Made by a program: the position numbers and the translations under genes
Notes under the pieces: generated by a model
Database searches by the model: none
Told to the model about the DNA's origin: nothing
What the model saw: the letters and a program-made list of their open reading frames with translations, nothing else
Assembly (NCBI RefSeq): GCF_016862375.1
Contig: NZ_BOMV01000089.1
Span: 51,301 to 115,300, forward strand
DNA length: 64,000 nucleotides
Source: Paractinoplanes rishiriensis
GTDB lineage: Bacteria > Actinomycetota > Actinomycetes > Mycobacteriales > Micromonosporaceae
Direction: 5' to 3'
In this document: piece by piece, positions 1 through 9,571 of the stretch
Layout: the number at the start of each line of letters is the position of its first letter
Position numbering within the stretch: position 1 is the first letter of the stretch

Positions 1-3000
1 GGGATCCCGGTGAGCTCGCTGAGGCGTTCGATCGACCGCCGCAGGTGGGCGATTCTGCTCAACTGACGGGCCGGCGTGGCCGGATCGGCCGCGAGGTGGT
101 CCAGGCGCTCGACGGCCTCCTGGCGGGACCGGTCGTCCGCCTGACCGAGTGCCCACGCCGCGGCGATCCGCATGCCGGGCGGAGATCCGGCCAGATCCCG
201 GCGGAGTTCCGCGGCCGTCCCGGGATCCAGGCGGGCCAGGTCCCGGCCGGCCGTGGCGCGGACCATCGCCGGCAGCGTCTCGTCGCGGTGGATCTCACGC
301 AGCACCGCGGTCATCTCGGTTGCCCCGGCCGCGGACCGCCGGTACACCTCGGTGGCCGCCCGGCAGCGCAGCCGGGCCGGCACGTCCGGCTTCAGGGCCA
401 GGTCACGCAGGGTCTCGAGGGCCGTCTGCTGGTGCCGGCCGGCGGCGCACAACGACATCGCCGACTCGAGGCGGTCGTGCGGGTGCACCTCCGGGCCGCG
501 GCAAATCTCGAGGAGCACGCCGGCCGCCGGCCGGGGGAGTACCTGAGCTGCCTGCCGCCGCAGGTGAAGCGGGACGCAGCGGTCGGCCGCCACCCGTTCG
601 AGCAGCGGCAGGGCGCTGCGCCAGCCCGGCAGGCGGCCGGCGAGCAACCGGCCGGCGGCCCGGAGGCGGAGCGGGAGCGGCACCGCGTCGTCGGACAGGC
701 CGTGGTCGAACTGCTGCCCGGACACGGTGGACAGGGCCAGCGCCGCGTCCAGCCGGTCGGCCGGGCCGGCGGCCGGGTCGTCCAGCACCGCCGTCAGCAT
801 CCTCACGGCCCAGGCTCGGTACACCGGGCTGAGGGCGGCGAGAGCGACCAGCGACGGCAGGGCACGCTGTTTCCCCCGGGACGAGTCGGAGAGCAGGTGG
901 GCGGCGGCCACGTCGCGGTAGACCGGGCTGAGCCCGGCGAGCGCGGTGGCGGCGGCGCGGCGTTCGGCGGCGCGGAGGCCGGATGTTGCGAGAACGGCGA
1001 CCAGGCCGGCCGCGGCCTGATCGCGGGCGGCCGGTCCGAGCTGTCCCATCAGCGTGGCGATCCGGCACCGGTCCGGCACGCCGAGGTCCGGCCGGCGCAG
1101 CAGGGCGGCGAGGGCGGAGGCGGCGAGGGCCCGGCCGGTGTGGATCTCGGCAAGGACGCACGCGGCGTGCCATCGCAGATGCAGCGGGCCCTCGGCAGCG
1201 AGCCCCCGCAGGACCGCGACACTGACCGCGGGCTCCGCGGGGTCGAGCCGGAAGTCGACGAACGCCAGGACCAGCCGGGTGCAGGCGGTGGACGCCGGCG
1301 GGAGCCCGGCCCGCCAGCCGGGACGATCGGCTGCCACGAGCGCCGCGCGGCGGCGGGTGTCGAGGGGAAACTCCTCGCCGAGTGCCAACGCCGTGAGCCG
1401 TGGGTCCGCCTCGGTGCCCTCGGGCTGGACCCGGGCGAGCGCCGACAGCAGCACGCATCTCCGCTGGGCGGAGAGCCGGGGGTCATGCTGGAGCAGAGCT
1501 GCGGCAGCAGCCGCCTCGTGGTGCATCCCGGCGTGATGGAGTTCCGCCACGGCGCCGACCCGCACATCGATGTCGTCATGGGCGGATCGGCTGAGCCCGG
1601 CCAGATGTTCGGTGGCGCCGCGCCGGACGGTGCTGTTGAGCTGCAACCCGGAGAAATCCTGGATGCGGAGCAGACCGGCGACCTGGGCCGGCAGCGGGCA
1701 CCGCACCAGTGCGTCGCTCAGCTCCCGCTCCAGCCGGACCCGGTGTTCCGGCGCGACGAGCAACGAACCCATGGCGACCGCATGGATGTCGGCGGCCGAG
1801 ACGCAGGGATCGCCGAGGCGTGCGGACAGCGCCTCGACGGCCCGCTCGCGGTCGGCTGCGGCAGCGGTCTCCTTGAGATGCCGGACCGCGCGGTACACCA
1901 GATCGCCGTCCGGTATCTCCGCGATCAGCTCGACGATCAGATCCGCCGAGGCCCGAGATCCGGCACCGACCTGGCAGAACCATTCGTATGCCTCGACGAT
2001 CGCGTCGGGCCGGGCACCCGGATCGTCCACGATCTGTTGCACGGCGGCGATCCGGTGCGGGCGGCCCGCTGCCGGATCCGGGCCGTCGACGTCGAGCCGG
2101 TCCCAGGCGGCTTCGGCGGCGATGCGGTCGCGGGCCGGGGTGTGCGGGTCGGCCAGCATCGCCTGCAACGCGGTGGTGGCGCTCGCTCGCGCTGCGGGCG
2201 CCTGCCCGAGAAGACCGGCGGCAAGCACCCGGATGGGGGCGGGCTCGTGCGGATCGTGGGCGATGCTGCCGGCCACCCGCAGCACGGTCCGGCGCTCGGC
2301 AGGTCCGCGCCTGCCCAGCGCCCCGCAGACCCGGATGCGGTGCAGCGAACTCAGCGTGGCGTCCGTGGCGACCCTGGTGAGGACCTCCAGCATCCGGTGG
2401 TGGGCCGCCCGGCTCAGCACGGCCAGGGCGCCGGGTCCGGCCTCGTGTTCGTGCAGTGGCAGCGGTCCGTAGTGAAGGGCCGTGAGCAAGGTCGCGGCGG
2501 CGAGTTCGCGTTCGGCCGGAAGTATTTCGAGCATCATGCGGGCCGGCACCGCCTTGGCGCCGGGGGACGTCTGCGGGACGCTGAGCGACCTGCGCAGCCA
2601 CGTGGCCGCGGCCGGCTGCATCTGCGGCCGCACGATCGCCAGCCAGAAGACGCCGGCGTAACCCCAGAAGTCGGGACCGCGCCGGGCGATGGCCGTCAGT
2701 GCGGCGCAGGCGTCCTCGAGTTCGTCCGGGCCGAGGCCGGCGAGCATGACCGCGGCCTCGTGCCGGGCACGTTCACAGGAGAACGGGTCCGCGGCGACGC
2801 CGCGCAGGGTCGCTGCCGCCACCGGTGCTGTCGCGGGGTCGAGCACGGCTCGGGCGATGGTCACGCAGACCCGGTTGTCCTCCGGAAGGGGGACGTGGTC
2901 CGCGGGAAGCTGAGCCAGCACGTCGTTGCGGAATGCGGCCGGCATCCGGAGGAGCGCTACCGCCGAGAGCCGGTAGCGCCACGCGTTCGCAGCCGGATCC

Positions 3001-5657
3001 CGCAGGACCCGGCCGATGAGTTCCGCCGCCGCGGCGTGGTATTCCGCGCCGAGATCGATGAGATGCTGGGCCGCGTCCCCGCGCACCCACGGGGTGTCCT
3101 TATTCGCGACCGCGGCGATGGCCAGCAGCGCCCGGCCGGCGGAACGGCGTTCCTCGGTGCCGAGATCGGCCAGGGCCCGGGCCGCCTCGATCCGCTCCTG
3201 ATAGTCCAGGTAGGGATGGTGTGCGGTGGCCAGGAGCACTTCCCTGGCGACGCCGCTGTCCGGTTCGAGTTCGGCCAGCAACTGGGCGATCGGCAGTCTG
3301 TCCTGGCGCCAGGTGCCGGGGTCGTCGAGCGCGGCCCGGACGGTGGTCACGGCCTCCTCGCGGCGGTCCGGCCGGACCTCGGCGAGCACCCGCGCGATCG
3401 CCGCCCGGTCGATCGGTCGCAGCGCGGTTCGAGCCGTCATCGCCCGGTACTCGTCGTCCAGGGCCGCGCGGCCGGCCTCGCCGAGGTAGGCCAGTACCTC
3501 GGCGGTGGTCGTGCGTTCCTGTGCCGTTGCCAGCGGATCGCGCAGCGCGGCGGTCAGCGCCCGTACGGCATCCGGCTGGTGGGGCTCGCCGAGCGCGGCC
3601 AGGGTCTCGGCGAGCGCCGTCCGCTCGACGGGAAGCAGCGCCGTGGCCAGCCGCCGCCGGAGGGCCGCGGCCACGTCCGCCCGGCCGACCTCGGGGTCGT
3701 CGGCGAGGACCCGGGCCGCGATCGCCTGGAACTCGGGGCCGTGCCGCGATTCGTTCGCGTGCTCGCGGGCCCAGCTCCGGACCGCCGGGGTCCGTGGCAG
3801 GCGGCGCAGCAGTTTGACCGAGTGCGGGTTGCCCTCCATGGTGGCCCATCGCAGGCCCAGGTATTCGAGGCAGGCCGCCACCTGGGACTCGGTGGCGGAC
3901 GCGCCGTCGGCGATCAGCGTGGCGGCGAGCAGTTGCTGGGTCTGCGAGCCCCGCTGCAGCCAGTCGACGAGCCGCGGTGACCCCGACCGGCACGTCCACC
4001 GGACCAGCACCGCGGTGGCCAGATCCTCGCCGTTCAGGCCGCGGTCGATCCACGTGCGCCACACCGGGTCGCGATGGTCGAAGGCGGCCGGCAGACCGGT
4101 TGCGAAGTGGTCGGCCGCGAAGTGCTCGGCGAACGTGTGGTGCACGAACGCCAGGTCGGTGCCGCGCCGGGTCAGCAGGCCGGTGCCGGTGAGGACGTCG
4201 GCCACCAGGTCGGCGGCCCACGGTGCGGCCGGGCCGGTCAGGCCGGCGTCCCGGCACCAGTCGGACGCCGCCCGCAGCAGCGAGTCCTCGGTGCCGACCT
4301 GGACCAGGGCCAGGTGCTCCACCAGGGACTGCACGTGGTCGAAGACCGCCTCCACCCCGGCCGGGCCGCCCGGTGTGCCGGCCAGCCGCTGCCTGAGCCG
4401 GGCGCGCAGGTCGCGGCGGCGGCCACCGCTGGCGTCGGCCAGAATGGCGATGTACTGCTCGTACAGGCCGAACCGGGTGCGGGGCAGGCCCCGGCCCGGG
4501 TCGGCGCCGAACACGGTAAGCGCGATCGTCGCCAGCAGCGGGATGGCCGCCACCTCGTCCAGGTCGGCGGCGCGCAGCTGGCGCAGGAACCGGGCGGTCA
4601 GATCGGCCGGCTGGTCGCCGTGGGTGGTGGCGAACGCGGTGGCCGCGAAGTCGTGCAGCGCGGTCCGGCTGAACGGCAGCAGCGTGTACATCCCGACGCC
4701 GGCGCCCAGCATCCGCTGCCGGACCGCACCGCCGAGCGGCCGGCTGAGCAGCACGATCCGGTAGGCCTGGCCGGGCTGCGCCATGCGCTCGGCGATGACG
4801 TCGACCAGCGCCTCCCGTTGCGTGCCGGTCACCTCGTCCAGACCGTCCACGATGACCATCCAGGTGAGCCCGTCCGGCACCGTGGACAGCAGGTCGGCCG
4901 GTGGCACCTCGTCGGCGTGCTGGCCCAGCCCGTCGGCGTACGCGCGGGCCAGCGCCGCGGTCCACGACAGTGCCCGGTGCCGGCTCAGCGCGCGCGCCGA
5001 CACCAGCAGCGGCAGCACCGGCGTGGCGGCCGGCGTACCGTCGCCGTCGCCGGGCAGCCACGCCCGCGCCAGCCGTCCCGCCAGGTCACGGGCCAGGCTC
5101 GACTTGCCGAGCCCGGGCCCGCCCTCGACGAGCAGATGCCGGTGCCGGCCCAGCACCTGCTCGACCGGCCGCGCGGCCGGCATCACCCGCAGCCGGGTCT
5201 GCCCGGTGCGGCGTTCCTCGATGCGCTCCACCGCGGCCAGCTCACCCGGCTCGGCGCCGGCCGGCCCGCGCAGGCTTTCCAGGTCCTGCCGGACGTACAT
5301 CGCCGCCATCGGCAGCCCGGCCTGACCGGGCACCCGGTACGGCACGGACTGCGCCGCCCGCAGTTGCGCCGCCATCAGCCGCGGCACCTCGGCCCGCACC
5401 CGGAATGTGCCCCAGGGCGTCGCGACCGGCACCGTCTCGGCCCGCGCCCGCCCGCCGGATGCCCACCCGCCGGATGCCCACCCATATGCCGAAATCGTCA
5501 GGCTGACCAGCGCCGCCGCTCCGGCCAGCACACTGGACCACTGGTCGGCGCGGTCGAGTCCCTCATTGAGCAGGAACGCGACGAGCGCCAGCAGCAGGCC
5601 GGCCCCCGCGAACGCCGCGACCGTCCCGGACCGTAGCCGGGGAATCCGCCTAGCCAC
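1..5657 (-). CDS. Giant membrane-anchored NACHT (STAND) NTPase with HEAT-like repeats, partial
   Basis: Large STAND-type NTPase cut by the left window edge; 1,885 residues are visible with no stop reached. The GTG at 5657 starts just before two hydrophobic segments (residues about 13-30 and 42-60), so the protein is probably membrane-anchored with the NTPase in the cytoplasm. Walker A is GGPGLGKSS (179-187) and the NACHT Walker B box is MVIVDGLDEV (267-276), followed by an LLSRP stretch. From about residue 560 to the edge the chain consists of 35-40-residue helical units of HEAT/armadillo type (recurring A..LA.LG and DP turns). Family knowledge: STAND proteins are ligand-gated switches whose repeats sense and whose N-terminus signals. 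No nuclease or protease domain is visible here, so any effector would be the membrane segment, the unseen C-terminus or a partner. The start could lie slightly upstream, because the frame stays open. Confidence 0.85.
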   Translation of the reverse strand, partial: MARRIPRLRSGTVAAFAGAGLLLALVAFLLNEGLDRADQWSSVLAGAAALVSLTISAYGWASGGWASGGRARAETVPVATPWGTFRVRAEVPRLMAAQLRAAQSVPYRVPGQAGLPMAAMYVRQDLESLRGPAGAEPGELAAVERIEERRTGQTRLRVMPAARPVEQVLGRHRHLLVEGGPGLGKSSLARDLAGRLARAWLPGDGDGTPAATPVLPLLVSARALSRHRALSWTAALARAYADGLGQHADEVPPADLLSTVPDGLTWMVIVDGLDEVTGTQREALVDVIAERMAQPGQAYRIVLLSRPLGGAVRQRMLGAGVGMYTLLPFSRTALHDFAATAFATTHGDQPADLTARFLRQLRAADLDEVAAIPLLATIALTVFGADPGRGLPRTRFGLYEQYIAILADASGGRRRDLRARLRQRLAGTPGGPAGVEAVFDHVQSLVEHLALVQVGTEDSLLRAASDWCRDAGLTGPAAPWAADLVADVLTGTGLLTRRGTDLAFVHHTFAEHFAADHFATGLPAAFDHRDPVWRTWIDRGLNGEDLATAVLVRWTCRSGSPRLVDWLQRGSQTQQLLAATLIADGASATESQVAACLEYLGLRWATMEGNPHSVKLLRRLPRTPAVRSWAREHANESRHGPEFQAIAARVLADDPEVGRADVAAALRRRLATALLPVERTALAETLAALGEPHQPDAVRALTAALRDPLATAQERTTTAEVLAYLGEAGRAALDDEYRAMTARTALRPIDRAAIARVLAEVRPDRREEAVTTVRAALDDPGTWRQDRLPIAQLLAELEPDSGVAREVLLATAHHPYLDYQERIEAARALADLGTEERRSAGRALLAIAAVANKDTPWVRGDAAQHLIDLGAEYHAAAAELIGRVLRDPAANAWRYRLSAVALLRMPAAFRNDVLAQLPADHVPLPEDNRVCVTIARAVLDPATAPVAAATLRGVAADPFSCERARHEAAVMLAGLGPDELEDACAALTAIARRGPDFWGYAGVFWLAIVRPQMQPAAATWLRRSLSVPQTSPGAKAVPARMMLEILPAERELAAATLLTALHYGPLPLHEHEAGPGALAVLSRAAHHRMLEVLTRVATDATLSSLHRIRVCGALGRRGPAERRTVLRVAGSIAHDPHEPAPIRVLAAGLLGQAPAARASATTALQAMLADPHTPARDRIAAEAAWDRLDVDGPDPAAGRPHRIAAVQQIVDDPGARPDAIVEAYEWFCQVGAGSRASADLIVELIAEIPDGDLVYRAVRHLKETAAAADRERAVEALSARLGDPCVSAADIHAVAMGSLLVAPEHRVRLERELSDALVRCPLPAQVAGLLRIQDFSGLQLNSTVRRGATEHLAGLSRSAHDDIDVRVGAVAELHHAGMHHEAAAAAALLQHDPRLSAQRRCVLLSALARVQPEGTEADPRLTALALGEEFPLDTRRRAALVAADRPGWRAGLPPASTACTRLVLAFVDFRLDPAEPAVSVAVLRGLAAEGPLHLRWHAACVLAEIHTGRALAASALAALLRRPDLGVPDRCRIATLMGQLGPAARDQAAAGLVAVLATSGLRAAERRAAATALAGLSPVYRDVAAAHLLSDSSRGKQRALPSLVALAALSPVYRAWAVRMLTAVLDDPAAGPADRLDAALALSTVSGQQFDHGLSDDAVPLPLRLRAAGRLLAGRLPGWRSALPLLERVAADRCVPLHLRRQAAQVLPRPAAGVLLEICRGPEVHPHDRLESAMSLCAAGRHQQTALETLRDLALKPDVPARLRCRAATEVYRRSAAGATEMTAVLREIHRDETLPAMVRATAGRDLARLDPGTAAELRRDLAGSPPGMRIAAAWALGQADDRSRQEAVERLDHLAADPATPARQLSRIAHLRRSIERLSELTGI

Positions 5658-5788
5658 CGTCCCATCATCACCGACCGCGACAACCCTGACACGCGGCCGA
5701 ACGGCCGAGCCCTGGCAGCCGAACACTTCGGACAATCAGCGGACCGGCTGTTCCCCTCATGCGGGAAGGCCCGTCAGGCGTGTTCGGA

Positions 5789-7576
5789 CTAAAGGGTCTC
5801 GGACACCGTGCGGCGGCCGCCGAGCCGGGCCGGGATCGCGGTCAGGCCGGCCACTACGACCACGGTGGCCAGGGCCACCGCGGCCAGCTGCCACAGAGAC
5901 GGTGCCGTGGCCCGGTCGCCGTCGCCGCCGGTGATGGCCATGATGGCGGCGAACAGGGCGACGCCGCCCGGGAACACGCCCAGGATCGCGCCGGCCACGG
6001 CGGGCAGGACCTGGGCGGCGGCCAGGGCCGCGGACACCTCGCCGGGGGTGGCGCCCAGGGCTCGGGTCAGCGCGGACGCGTGCCGGTTGTCGAGGACCGT
6101 GGCCCAGGCGATCACTACGGCGTTCACCGCGGCCAGCGCCAGCAGGATGATCATCCAGACGCCCAGAACCCGGCGCAGCACCGCCACCTGGGACTCGACG
6201 TAGCCGGTGGCCTGCGGGTCGCTGGTCAGGAAGCCGTCCAGGATCAGGGCCACGTAGACGCCGCTGACCGTGATGGCGACCACCAGGACCGCCAGCGCCA
6301 GCCGGCGCGGGCGGCGGGCTGCCAGGCGTACGGCCAACAGGAGCGTGACCGGAAGGCGGGCCGAGACCGCTATCAGCCAGCCCACCCGGCGGGGTGGGCG
6401 GGGTGCGTCGGTCAGCGCGCTGACCGTGCTGGACCGGACCGCGCGCAGGGTGGGCACGACGGTCGCCGCAACGGCCACGGCCAGCGCCACCGCGATCACC
6501 ACCGCGACCGTGGCGGGGGTCAGCGACGGGGTGCCCGCGCTGCCGATCAGGCCGGCGCTGTCGCCGGTGAGCAGGGGAGCGGTCAGCGCGCCCAGTGCCA
6601 GGCCGGCCGCGGCGGCGACCAGGGACACCAGCACGAACTCGGCCAGCAGCACCGCCGCGACCAGGCCGGGCGTGCCGCCGACCGCCTTGAGCAGGCCAAC
6701 CCGCCGGGTCTGGTCGGCCATCCGGCCGCCGACCAGGACCGCGAGGCTGGCCGCCGCGAGCAGGGCGAGCAGCCACGCGCCGATCAGCAGCAGGATCTGC
6801 GAGTCACGGGCCAGCTCGGTGGCCTCGGCCAGGATCTCCGACGACGTGGTCAGGCCCATCCTTTCCGAGCGGCTCTCGACGAACGCCTGGGCGCCGCCGG
6901 GCTCGTCCAGCCGCAGGTTGAGCACGGCCGTGACGGCGCCGAGGCGCTGCACGTCGGCCCGGGTCAGCCAGATCAGGCCGGGGGTCTTCAGCAGGTCCGG
7001 CGGCAGCTGCTTGCCGGTGACGGCGCCACTGACGCAACCGGTGGGCACCAGGCAGGTCGAGGCGGGGTACGGGGCCATCGCCGCGGTGACCGCCACGCCG
7101 GCGACCCGGAACGACCGGCCGTTCAGGGCGATCGGGTCGCCCGCCTTGACCCGGTAGGCCGCGGCGAAGGAGGCCTCGAGCACCACGCCGCCGTCGCTGA
7201 CCCAGTCGCCGTCGGTCAGCGCGGGCTGGTCGACGGTGGCGGGTGCCGCGTCCCGGCCGATCGCCTGCACGTCCGACGTACGGCCAAATGCCTGGAATTT
7301 CGCCCCGGCGACCGGGAACGGGCCACTGTGCTCGGCAACGCCCGCGGCGGTAGTCAACTTTTCCAGCTCGGCGGCGTCAGCGAAGGCGACCACGTCCGGG
7401 CCTCGAGTGGCCTCCCGGGTGGTCTGGTACGGATCGGCGGCCGCGTCGCGCAGGACCAGCCCCAGGGTCAGCGTCGTGGTGGCGGCCAGGACGGCGAGCA
7501 GCAACAATGCGGTCTCGACGCCGCGCCGGCGCAGGTCGCGAGCGGCGAGACGGCAGACGAGCAGCAGCAGGCCCAC
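5789..7576 (-). CDS. FtsX/MacB-type ABC transporter permease
   Basis: Integral membrane permease of 595 residues. It has an N-terminal membrane segment (about 15-40), an extracytoplasmic domain (about 45-240) and then the repeated FtsX core with several long hydrophobic segments (about 250-480 and 500-580). The motif GGRMADQTRRVGLLKAVGGTP is the typical cytoplasmic coupling region of FtsX permeases. It lies 3 bases downstream of the ABC ATPase, in one operon with that gene and the PadR regulator. Such pairs export or respond to peptides, antibiotics or lipids, but nothing here reveals the substrate. The permease at 47570-49441 is a paralogue with the same layout. Confidence 0.9.
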   Translation of the reverse strand: MGLLLLVCRLAARDLRRRGVETALLLLAVLAATTTLTLGLVLRDAAADPYQTTREATRGPDVVAFADAAELEKLTTAAGVAEHSGPFPVAGAKFQAFGRTSDVQAIGRDAAPATVDQPALTDGDWVSDGGVVLEASFAAAYRVKAGDPIALNGRSFRVAGVAVTAAMAPYPASTCLVPTGCVSGAVTGKQLPPDLLKTPGLIWLTRADVQRLGAVTAVLNLRLDEPGGAQAFVESRSERMGLTTSSEILAEATELARDSQILLLIGAWLLALLAAASLAVLVGGRMADQTRRVGLLKAVGGTPGLVAAVLLAEFVLVSLVAAAAGLALGALTAPLLTGDSAGLIGSAGTPSLTPATVAVVIAVALAVAVAATVVPTLRAVRSSTVSALTDAPRPPRRVGWLIAVSARLPVTLLLAVRLAARRPRRLALAVLVVAITVSGVYVALILDGFLTSDPQATGYVESQVAVLRRVLGVWMIILLALAAVNAVVIAWATVLDNRHASALTRALGATPGEVSAALAAAQVLPAVAGAILGVFPGGVALFAAIMAITGGDGDRATAPSLWQLAAVALATVVVVAGLTAIPARLGGRRTVSETL

Positions 7577-7579
7577 CGG

Positions 7580-8308
7580 TCAGTCCTCCAGTCCGGCGAG
7601 CGCGCCGAGCCGGCCCGAGGTGCCGCCGGAGAGCCGGGTCTCGTCCACCAGCACGCCGTCCCGCATCGAGATCAGCCGGTCGGCGGTGGCCGCGATCCGG
7701 GCGTCGTGGGTGACGATGACCAGCGTCTGCCCGGCCTGGTGCAGGCTCTCGAACAGGTTCAGCACGTCCAGCGTGGCGGCACTGTCCAGGTTTCCGGTCG
7801 GCTCGTCGGCCAGCACCACGGTCGGCTCGTTGACCAGCGCGCGTGCCACGGCGACCCGCTGCCGTTGCCCGCCGGACAATGCCGAGGGCAGGAAACCGGC
7901 CCGCTCGCCCAGCCCGACCCGCTCCAGCAGTTCCACGGCGCGGCGCCGGGCGGCCCGTGGCGAGCGCCCGGCGAGGAGGGCCGAGAGTTCCACGTTCTCG
8001 ATCGCGGTCAGCTCCTCCATCAGGTGAAAGGCCTGAAAGACAAACCCGATTTCGGTACGCCGCAGCCGCGCCAGCGCCTTTTCGCCGGCGTTGTCGATGC
8101 GCCGGCCGGACAGCCACACCTCGCCGCCGCTGGGCCGGTCGAGCCCGCCGAGCAGGTGCAGCAGGGTGGATTTGCCGCAGCCGCTCGGCCCCATCACGGC
8201 GACGGTCTCACCCGCGGCGATCTCCACGTCGACCTCGTCCACGGCGCGCACGAGTCCCGCGTCCCGGCCGTACTCCTTGCGCAGCCCGCGTCCGCTCAGC
8301 GTGCTCAC
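7580..8308 (-). CDS. ABC transporter ATP-binding protein (MacB/LolD type)
   Basis: Cytoplasmic ATPase of 242 residues that powers the FtsX-type permease downstream. Walker A is GPSGCGKST, the signature is LSGGQRQRVAVARAL, Walker B is VVLADEPTGNLDS, and the switch histidine sits in VIVTHD. These are all hallmarks of the MacB/LolD/FtsE class. The frame is open further upstream, but the GTG at 8308 is preferred: it overlaps the PadR stop by four bases (GTGA), which indicates translational coupling, and the protein then begins at the usual family position (VSTLSGRGLRKEYG). It is a close relative of the ATPase at 46847-47566. Confidence 0.93.
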   Translation of the reverse strand: MSTLSGRGLRKEYGRDAGLVRAVDEVDVEIAAGETVAVMGPSGCGKSTLLHLLGGLDRPSGGEVWLSGRRIDNAGEKALARLRRTEIGFVFQAFHLMEELTAIENVELSALLAGRSPRAARRRAVELLERVGLGERAGFLPSALSGGQRQRVAVARALVNEPTVVLADEPTGNLDSAATLDVLNLFESLHQAGQTLVIVTHDARIAATADRLISMRDGVLVDETRLSGGTSGRLGALAGLED

Positions 8309-8823
8309 GATGCGCTCCTTCGGTGGGTCCAGTTCTGTTCGCACGCCTCCAGCCAGCGCAGGTCCGCCTGCAGCCGCAGCACGATGCCCTCCAGCAGCAG
8401 TGCCGCGTCGGAGTGCGCCGGCTCGGCCATCGCGGCGCGCTGCGCCTCCCGCAGCCGGCGCAGCAGTTCGCGGCGCTGCGTGTCCACGATGGTGACCGGA
8501 TCGGCGAGCCCCGCGGCCGCCGCGGCGATCAGCTTGAGATGGAACTCGGCCAGATCCGGCCGCGGCCAGCCGACGTCCGCGATCCACTCGGCGACCCGCT
8601 GCTGCCCGGCCGCGGTCAGCGCGTAGACCTTACGGTCGGAACGCTCGGCGGTGGCTTCGGTGGCCAGGAAACCGGCCTTCTCCAGCCGGGACAGCGTCAC
8701 GTAGACGTGGCCGGCGTTCATGTCCTCACCCAGCGGCCCGAGGGCGTCGCGGAGGCGCGCGCGGAGTTGATAGCCGTGGGTGGGTTCCTTGGCCAGCATG
8801 GCCAGGACTACTTCCTGCTGCAT
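8305..8823 (-). CDS. PadR-family transcriptional regulator
   Basis: DNA-binding regulator of 172 residues. It has an N-terminal winged helix (MQQEVVLAMLAKEPTHGYQLRARL, then the recognition region around VYVTLSRLEKAGFL) and a C-terminal helical dimerisation domain ending in the LQADLRWLEACEQ stretch that also ends the paralogue at 46281-46850. As the first gene of the PadR-ABC-FtsX operon it very likely represses its own promoter. Two CTAAC-N-GTTAG palindromes sit directly upstream and recur at the second module. PadR proteins of such transporters usually release DNA on binding the transported drug or peptide; the ligand is not evident. Confidence 0.92.
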   Translation of the reverse strand: MQQEVVLAMLAKEPTHGYQLRARLRDALGPLGEDMNAGHVYVTLSRLEKAGFLATEATAERSDRKVYALTAAGQQRVAEWIADVGWPRPDLAEFHLKLIAAAAAGLADPVTIVDTQRRELLRRLREAQRAAMAEPAHSDAALLLEGIVLRLQADLRWLEACEQNWTHRRSAS

Positions 8824-8831
8824 GGTTCCCC

Positions 8832-8879
8832 CTAACCGTTAGCTATGACATCTAACGGTTAGCCGTGCGGGTTTGTCAA
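8832..8879 (-). promoter_or_regulatory. Promoter with paired PadR operators
   Basis: Read on the minus strand, a -35 TTGACA (8874-8879) lies 18 bases from a -10 TTAGAT (8850-8855). An 11-base palindrome CTAACCGTTAG/CTAACGGTTAG occurs at 8852-8862, overlapping the -10, and again at 8832-8842, just before the ATG. The centres are 20 bases apart, two helical turns, as expected for cooperative repressor binding. The same motif pair lies before the second PadR gene. The -35 overlaps the stop codon of the DUF4386 gene. Confidence 0.75.
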
Positions 8880-9556
8880 CCCGTTGCCAGGACGACCTCG
8901 GGCACCTGCTTGCGGACGCCGCGGATCAGCAGGTAGCCGATCATCCAGAACTCGCCGGCGGTGGCCGGGATGACCAGGAGGTCGGCGACCAGCGGCGCGC
9001 CCGGGGCCAGGTAGCCGAGGAAGGTGCTCAGCGCGTAGCCGACACCGCCGCCCACTAGGATCCAGCCCAGCTGGCGGGGCATCCAGCCGGAGCGCAGCAC
9101 GCACCAGCCCATCGGGATCAGCCACAGGCCGAAGAACAGGGCGCCGGCCGTCCACAGGTGACCGCTGACCTGGAAGAGCGTCTGGACCGTCGAGGCGGCG
9201 TCGCCGTACGGGTCGCGGGCGATCTCGGCGGCGGTGCCGAGCAGGGCCGTGCTGATCAGGACGGTGACGGCGTTGACCAGGCCGAACGCGGCCACGCCGG
9301 CGGCCGCGAAACGGTCGGCGCGATGGAAGAGGCGGTAGAACCAGGCGGCGGCCAGGGCATGGGTCAGGACGGTCAGCAGTTCGAAGGCGACGGTGGCCCG
9401 GGCCAGGGCGGGGTGGGCGGTGAGGTTGGCCAGCGTGCCGGCGGGCTCGGTGGCGAACAGGCGGGGGCGGGTGATCAGGAAGCCGAGGGCGCCCGAGACG
9501 GCCAGGCCGAGGTAGAGCAGCCCGGTGATGCGGGCGGTGCGGACCAGTGGATGCAT
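8876..9556 (-). CDS. DUF4386-type integral membrane protein
   Basis: Membrane protein of 226 residues with about six hydrophobic segments (near residues 8-28, 50-75, 88-110, 138-160, 168-190 and 195-215). The start MHPLVRTARITGLLYLGLAVSGALGF and the overall layout fit the DUF4386 family, whose function is unknown. The ATG at 9556 follows a good ribosome site (GGAGGAG); longer versions of this frame run antisense through the TetR gene and are not credible. It is transcribed divergently from the TetR gene at 9611 across a short region with two copies of a palindrome, so it is the likely target of that regulator. Confidence 0.85.
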   Translation of the reverse strand: MHPLVRTARITGLLYLGLAVSGALGFLITRPRLFATEPAGTLANLTAHPALARATVAFELLTVLTHALAAAWFYRLFHRADRFAAAGVAAFGLVNAVTVLISTALLGTAAEIARDPYGDAASTVQTLFQVSGHLWTAGALFFGLWLIPMGWCVLRSGWMPRQLGWILVGGGVGYALSTFLGYLAPGAPLVADLLVIPATAGEFWMIGYLLIRGVRKQVPEVVLATG

Positions 9557-9571
9557 GGCGGCTCCTCCAGC

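Noticed and set aside
45..3980. A 1,311-codon open frame on the plus strand, and a 653-codon frame at 3100-5061 on the minus strand
   Set aside because: Both are antisense or out-of-frame shadows of the NACHT/HEAT gene. Their products are Gly/Arg/Pro-rich without any domain, while the chosen minus-strand frame shows Walker A, Walker B and helical repeats throughout.
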